Positions 58,301 to 64,000 of a DNA stretch of 64,000 nt are shown here, piece after piece (within the stretch, counting starts at the first letter, position 1; the number at the start of each line of letters is the position of its first letter). Under the pieces are notes generated by a model, which saw only the letters and a list, made by a program, of their open reading frames with translations, was not told the origin of the DNA and ran no database searches. The translations under genes were made by a program, and so were the position numbers. The DNA comes from Trebouxia sp. TZW2008 (Eukaryota; Chlorophyta; Trebouxiophyceae; Trebouxiales; Trebouxiaceae): assembly GCA_002118135.1 (NCBI GenBank), contig BDIU01000194.1, positions 219,301-283,300 of the forward strand. The letters run 5' to 3'.

Positions 58301-61300
58301 AGCACACGAGGGTTAGTCACTCTCCCAGCCCCTATGCAAGCATGAGCGAGACCACAGTGACAGAACCCTGTGGCCTCAGTCAGCAAGCAGGGTCCCAAAC
58401 ACCTGAACCCAGTCTTGTAAACAGCTCACACAGACAGCTCAGAAACTCTACAGTGGCGTCAGCTACAGCTGCTGTACAGCATGCACAGCAGCCACAGACA
58501 TTACACTTGCACGCACAGCAGCTACAGACTTTACAGTTGCATGCACAGCAGCCACAGACATTAGACATGCATGCACATCAGCCAGAGACATTACACTTCT
58601 ATGCACATCGGTCACAGGCCTCAGACTTGCATGCACATCAGCCGCAGGCATTAGACTTGCACGCACATCAGCCGCAGCCATTGGACTTGCAGGCAGCAAT
58701 GCTGGAATGCCCAGAGACCCTCAGTGCAACCCCCTCACCACCCGCAGAGAAGAGACTTGGCCTTGCTGCAGCAGCACAGCAAGCCCAGATGCCATTTGCG
58801 CTTCAACCCACTGGCACTGAAACTTGGGGCGGGGTCAGATATGTAGTTGCACCCAATGAGATTACTACAGGTCAGCCAGGTCAGACTGCAGAAGCTGTGC
58901 ACCGATCAGCTGAGCAAGGTTCTCATGCTACTGGCAATGGGGTCACATATGTAGCCGCACCAGCTGAGATTACTACAGGACAGCCAAGTCAGCTTGCAGT
59001 AGCTGCGCACCAACCAGCTGAACCTGGCAATGCAGAATGTGGCTTGGATGATGAGGACATGCAAGCAGCTTCTGCACTAGCGGGGTTGGCAGAGGCTATC
59101 TGGGAAGAAGCCCAGGATGATGATGTTGAAGAGGATTACCGTGAGTCATGACATCAATACTCCTGCATTATGCATGCCCCCAGCTTGCAGCAGATGAGCA
59201 GTGTGATGCTGCAGTCTGTTTGTCTAGTATCTGAACGCTGTAGGCACTTTATAGTCAGCGTGCATGGGTAAGTGGTGCATTACATGTATTGGCATCATGG
59301 AAGCAGCAGTGGCAGCTTCAACTGCATTTGTCATGCTTGCATTTGCCGTCTTATGCAGTACAACCAGCAACTCACAAATGTCTGGTGACGTGAGCTGCAC
59401 CTCATGCAGTGCTTGATGCTCCTCATGCATCACTGAATGCCAAGTAGCTTGTGGTGCTTCTAAAGCCAAAGCTAATGCTCTGTCAAATGTTAGCAGGGCT
59501 TGAAACTGTGGGAATTGGCCTTGTGGATGTTCAAACCCAGCTCAGAGCTTTCCTCACAAGCCTGGATGCGTGCCCATCAGAGCCAACTTCACATCCATGC
59601 CCAGCGGATTCTGAGCTTGTGGACCTTGATGCTGATGATGCACACCAGGGTGCTATCCCAGATGCTAGCCTACATGGCTTGAGACAGTATGCCACAGGTG
59701 ATGCCTCTTACGGTACGCGACATTGATGCATGCTATGATGCACAGTCCTGTCAAGATTGGACAGTAACATGCTGTGTTGACTGACAAGTGGCACAATAGC
59801 TGACAGGCGTAGACCGTTCAGAATGACATTGTATATACTGCACACGGAGTCCGAATAGAACTTGAACTAGTACATTCATCTGATGATCTTCACATCATTA
59901 AGCTGCTCCTGCTGACAGACCACATGTGAAATCCAGTCTTAAAGCACACACTGATGCTGGTGTGATGGCATGCCTTGCAGATAATATACCAGCAGCAGCG
60001 TACAGAGGTAACACCCCTGCTGTGGAAGCCACTTCAGCTCATGACCAAGCTCAAAACCAGATACACCAACTGCCATCAAAGAGCCCAGAGCTGCAATCTC
60101 CAGTACCCTCCCTGACCACACCCTCAGCACAGCTGCCGTCACAGCTTGATGCTGCTTTGAAACGCACTGCAGCTGGTGATGAGGTGTCAGCTGAGCTTGC
60201 GTCAGCTGTCAATAGGCGCATCAGCTTTGGTGGAGTTGTGAATGCAAGCAGCAATGGTGTGGCTATCATAGAGGACGCACAAGCAGGCCCCCTGAAAAAG
60301 TCTGGAATAGCCTCAGGCTTTGTTTCCACTGAGCAGCAGCAACACAGGGGCAACAGTCCAATCCCGTCTGTATCAGGCAGTAAACACAAAGCAGATTCGC
60401 CGCCTCAGGGGATTTCTGAAAAGTCAAATGCTGATGTGAACACCCCAGAAGAAGGGCATGAACCTGAAAGAGCAGTCAAGAGAGCCAGATATGGCTTGCG
60501 CAGTTTTGACAGGGCTTTCTCACCAGCAGAGACAACAACTGCAATCGAGCCTAGAACTCTTCAGGCCAATCAATCAATCAAGAGCAAGCACCACACAGCA
60601 CCAGTCTACGCATGGGCTGATTCACAGCACAACCGTCACGACAGCAAGCAAAATGGGCGCCTCTCTGAGCAGCAGCATACAGTTGTGCTGCGAACACAAG
60701 TTGAGCAGTTGCAGCTTGAGCTGAAGGTGAGACAGACTCCATCGCATGCACACCTTCTGCGTGCTTTGTACGCACGTGTGATAGCCCTGCACCCCTGTCT
60801 GAAACTGACTTCTGCAACTCAGACACTTTCTGGATGCTTGAACACGTGTACAACAGTCACTGCCCTGTGCACTGCCATCTAACCCCAGCTTCTACAAGTC
60901 AGACACCCCTGCTACCTCCCTTGGCTGCATTTCTTCCCAGCTGACTTCACCATACGCAACAGCTTGCTCAGCGTCTGAGACTCAAACGTGCCTCAAGCAT
61001 GATGGTGTTTGCGATCCAACTTACATTCGACCTGATGCATATGTCACACAATTTTGCACAAGATATTGACTTTGTAGCTTGCTGAGTATTTGCCAAGCAG
61101 CCTACAGATCTTGTGGCTGATTGCAATTAGCGCAAGCAATTTCCTGTTGTGCAGGCGTTGCGGCAGCAGCATGCCACCCAGCTGCTGCGAGTGGGGCAGC
61201 GTTTGACAGCTGCTGAAGTTCGTGCTGCTCAGCTCGAGGCTGCTCAGGTCCACACTGTACAAGAACAATTTGCAGATGACTGCTTGACGGAGCACCTTCA

Positions 61301-61525
61301 GATGTATTGAGGGGCTGAATTGCAGTATAGCCTGTATCATCATGCCCTACAGAAATGAACATGAATTTCATCTGCCGTTCTGCAGTTGTCAATGATTGCA
61401 CGCAGAAATGCATCAACGGTGTTTCGACCGTCTGCTGTTGCCTATACTAATTCTGCTGTACATGCTTTGCAGCTGAACAGACGTTGGTTGACCTACATGC
61501 TGAAGTGTCCAGGATTGAAACATGA
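55378..61525 (+). CDS. Large low-complexity protein with one C2H2 zinc finger
   Basis: Likely a nuclear regulator, function unknown. The first exon is a very long open frame, 55378-59140, interrupted by a probable stop-free GC-AG intron (56827-57021). Further exons in phase: 59497-59697, 59981-60726, 61155-61247 and 61481-61525; spliced total 4653 nt, 1550 residues. Composition is dominated by Ala, Ser, Gln, Pro and Thr. The only classical domain is CLLCGKFFACKQAADLHLAS followed by AH (C-X2-C-X12-H-X4-H, near residue 500). Other features: ten-residue repeats at 58480-58689 (HAHQPQALDL type), a doubled EITTGQP block, an acidic DDEDMQ/DDDVEED patch, a basic KRARYGLRSF stretch that could be a nuclear signal, and coiled-coil ends (VEQLQLELK; QRLTAAEVRAAQLEAAQ; VDLHAEVSRIE). 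The start follows the first ATG of the open frame. The last short exon is the least certain. Confidence 0.7.
56827..57021 (+). other. Probable GC-AG intron without stop codons inside the zinc-finger gene
   Basis: TACAG then GCAAGT at the left and CTGTGCAG then GGTAGC at the right. The segment is 195 nt (65 codons), phase 0 and stop-free, so it translates through. Its peptide (for example VCCTDCTLLNPVLHGS) is Cys/Leu/His-rich and unlike the Ala/Ser/Gln-rich flanks, which argues that it is an intron. Confidence 0.7.
58480..58689 (+). repeat. 30-bp coding tandem repeat
   Basis: Seven units of 30 bp encode variants of HAHQPQALDL (HAQQPQTLHL, HAQQLQTLQL, HAHQPETLHF and others) within the zinc-finger protein. 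The frame is preserved throughout, as expected for a translated repeat. Confidence 0.9.
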
Positions 61526-62401
61526 TGAAGCAATGCATTTCAATTTTATACATGGTACCAGAGTTTGCCAGCATCTGCACAGTAGGTAAATGCCCTTGAC
61601 GCATGCTGCTAGCACATCTCACACACCCCAGCATCTGCTTGAGCATCAAATATTGAGCAAGCGCGAGCATCAGAGCACAGGAGGCCAAGCTCAGATTGCG
61701 AGTGCAAAAGCTGCTCCAAAATGCAGCAGATTTGAAGAAATGCATCGAACAGGAATTTTCCACGAGTGCATGGCATCAGACTTTGCGGACTGCTCACGAC
61801 ATTCGATCGAGACTACTATTGTGAATGTCAGTGAGAGGAGGTGGTTAGCATGCATTGTGGCTCAGCGTGCTTACACTTGATCATAGCATGCAACAATCTT
61901 CGCGTTTGTGGTGGCTGCAAATTTGTAGCCTTGACTAAGTTGAGTAAAGCAGTACTCAGCATGCCAAGAGACGAGTTTCGCTGTCCTCTCGTCTAGCCAG
62001 GCTTAAGCATACGAGCGTGTCGACCTTAGCCATGCTACTACGCCCTCGTCACGCAGAAACGATACAACGCGGCGTTCTGTACGAAGAGCAGCGCAGCTCG
62101 GAGACGCGCCGTGACACTCAGATGCCTGAGCGAGTTGGCACTGGCTGAACACGTCCACGGCGTGCACGACAAGTGAAGATATCCATCGAACGATTCGCCG
62201 ATATGCTTCTGCTGTGTATTCGAGCAATCGTACAACTTCATATCTGAGCAGCGCCCGCAAGAGGACAGCAACTCTTCAGTTAACAGCTTTGATCACTGAT
62301 CTAAGCTGAGGCTATCAGATGACGGCACCTGTGCTGATAGCGAACGGTTGTAGCTGCTCAGAGGTGCTGAAGTTACGCAGCTAAGCTCGTCTGCATCTTA
62401 T
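61526..62401. other. Intergenic region before the LRR gene
   Basis: A CpG-rich patch at about 61970-62270 is open on both strands; the minus strand reads AEAYRRIVRWISSLVVHAV. No homologue recognised. It may be the LRR gene's promoter and 5' UTR. Confidence 0.35.
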
Positions 62402-64000
62402 ATGCAGCCAAGCACATGCTTGACACTGGTTCTGATCCTGCTATGGAGCCTCAGAGCAGTCGCAGTCACAACTGGCCCACAAGAAAGTAAGTCAGTTGTG
62501 TGCTAGTCAAATGTGAATGACAGCAATGGCCAATGTATTGACTGGCGCTGTGTATTGGTGCAGCAACGTGCACAGCGGAGTTTAAGACTTACATTTCTGG
62601 AGCAGCTGTCAATGCTTGGACCTCTGGTAATGCTTGTGACGGCACTCACCAAGGTATGCACATGCATGGCAACCTTGCACGGTAGAGGAAACTTCAGCTC
62701 CTGGCCTTACCAAACTTTTCACGTGCTTGTCTGTCCGGCAGCTTCTACCAGCATGCTTGCCAAGGAAGCTTACCAGCATGCTTGCCAATAATGCTGGGAA
62801 TGAGCGCGCTGACAGCAGCAGCTTATGTTTTGCAGGGGTCACATGTGCTGCGCACATAGTCAGTGGCACAATCTATAATTATGTCACAAGCATGTAAGCT
62901 TTACAGACACCTCTGAGCAAAGCAGCATTTTGCATAAATTCTGGCTGACATATCTGACTGCAAATTCACATTATCCCACAGGTCTAGTTTCAAATTGCAT
63001 TATTACATCTGGCATGTCAGGATGTATGTACAGATGTGCATATAATGAGCATACAGGATGCACAGAAGGCAGGTGTGTGAGCACATTGTCACATGTCACT
63101 GCTGACATTTCTGCACAATTTGCTGCTGACAATTTGCAAGATGTACTGACGGAATATCATTGTTATGCAGCGTACTGCCCCATCAGAGCCTCATTGGTCA
63201 CTTTACAACTGACCTGCTGTCGTGTTCATCCGGCTACTTCATCACATTGTAAGTTATTATCAAACCAGACACCTGGCATGCTGAAAATGCCTCACTCACA
63301 TTTCTTGCAATTTGTGATTAGATTAGACACCTAGCATGCTCAGAATGCCTCACTCATGTTTCTTGTAATTTGTGATCAAACTAGACACCTCCTATGCTCA
63401 GAATGCCTCGTTGATATGGCCAGTGTGTGTTTGATTAGGTACCTAATGTGCTCAGAATGCACAGAATGCAATTGTCTGGCCACCATGAGGTTGTGCTAGC
63501 GCTCAAAGGCGTGCCAGTGAAAGTGCACTCAGCATCTTGAAATCATGTTGCTATGCAGGAACGTGTCTTACAATCAGCTCACAGGCTCACTTCCAGTCTC
63601 TGTGACTCCCAACACCTTCACTTCATTGTAAGCAACTGCAACCTTGGAGAACTATGCTTTGCTATGCTGCATTGCTGCCAACTGTATTCATGGAAGGGTG
63701 ATGCTTGCTATACACCTCAAGATGTGTGGTTAGTGCCTTGTTCAGCTCAGCATTCTGTTCAACTACCTGTGGACCCTTGGCTGCTATCTTGCAGTGATGT
63801 CTCCAACAATCCGCTCATGTGTGGGACTCTGCCCAGCTGGTGTGCTGGTGTATGCAACATAACAAACACCAACATAGGCCCTCCATGCCCAAGCCCGCCC
63901 CCACCACCCTCACCTCCTCCCCCACCGCGCCCACCTTCACCTCCACCACGACCCCCACCACCCCCATCACCCCCGCCACCCCATCCACCGCCATCACCAC
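62402..64000 (+). CDS. Secreted leucine-rich-repeat protein with Ser-Pro/poly-Pro domain (runs off right edge)
   Basis: Six exons in phase: 62402-62486, 62564-62626, 62836-62893, 63171-63248, 63559-63627, 63795 to the edge. Exon 1 is a signal peptide (MQPSTCLTLVLILLWSLRAV). Then TAEFKTYISGAAVNAWTSG and GVTCAAHIVSGTIYNY match the LRR N-terminal cap (the W...GVTC pattern of plant LRR proteins). LRR-type units follow: LNVSYNQLTGSLPVSV and DVSNNPLMCGTLPSW. A CxxC-containing linker leads into a (S)PPPP-rich stretch of over 40 residues, typical of hydroxyproline-rich algal wall proteins (pherophorin/extensin type). Only two clear repeats lie inside the window; a kinase or wall-binding domain could follow beyond the edge. 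Confidence 0.85.
63240..63470 (+). repeat. Tandem copies of the LRR exon-4 donor region
   Basis: The junction at 63248 (ACATT then GTAAGT) and the next ~50 nt (AGACACCTGGCATGCTGAAA, ATGCCTCACTCA) recur twice more with a ~75-bp period (units near 63310 and 63385), with a more degenerate fourth unit at 63435-63470. The copied junctions read TTT then GTGATT or GTGATC. Confidence 0.8.

Overview
This is a nuclear window from an intron-rich green alga, probably a chlorophyte; I cannot name the genus. The reasons: (i) almost every gene is cut into short exons by GT-AG introns (a few GC-AG) with pyrimidine-poor 'tgcag' acceptors; (ii) several products carry chloroplast-type leaders (rhomboid protease, PrmC, J-domain protein); (iii) a septin is present, a family kept by chlorophytes and lost from land plants; (iv) the right edge encodes an LRR protein running into a Ser-Pro/poly-Pro wall-type domain. 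No operon, ribosome-binding site, tRNA, rRNA, CRISPR or virus gene was seen. Exons were joined by hand from splice sites, reading phase and remembered family alignments; where stated, all phases close.

Layout. 902-9373 (-): N-terminal third of an ASCC3/SLH1 Ski2-like helicase, running off the left edge. 10018-10706 (+): two unidentified coding-like pieces. 11506-13504 (-): complete peroxisomal dienoyl-CoA isomerase ending in SKL. 14164-17110 (+): complete MO25/CAB39 scaffold. 18428-27938 (+): septin GTPase with a C-terminal membrane segment. 28545-30862 (+): HemW-like radical SAM protein. 31141-32479 (+): plastid-type rhomboid protease. 33760-34914 (+): unresolved coding-like pieces. 35207-40745 (+): single-pass receptor-like kinase. 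42034-46226 (-): PrmC/HemK release-factor methyltransferase. 46351-49677 (+): J-domain protein, head to head with PrmC. 50792-53950 (+): DapA/NanA-family aldolase. 55378-61525 (+): long low-complexity C2H2 zinc-finger protein. 62402 to the right edge (+): secreted LRR/proline-rich protein. The genes look like unrelated housekeeping and signalling neighbours; no shared pathway is evident.

The most unusual property lies between the exons. In at least ten introns the DNA holds one to nine diverged copies of the adjoining exon edge together with its splice site. The clearest case is the septin gene, where a roughly 90-bp unit is repeated about nine times after the membrane-segment exon; several units are bounded by AG and GT and keep a 30-39 nt phase-0 frame, so they look like an array of candidate microexons. 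Similar junction copies occur in the helicase, kinase, PrmC, J-protein, aldolase and LRR genes. The septin gene also carries a 2.3-kb, ~204-bp-period minisatellite in another intron, and a short SINE-like element with a (TGAA)n-type tail occurs three times.
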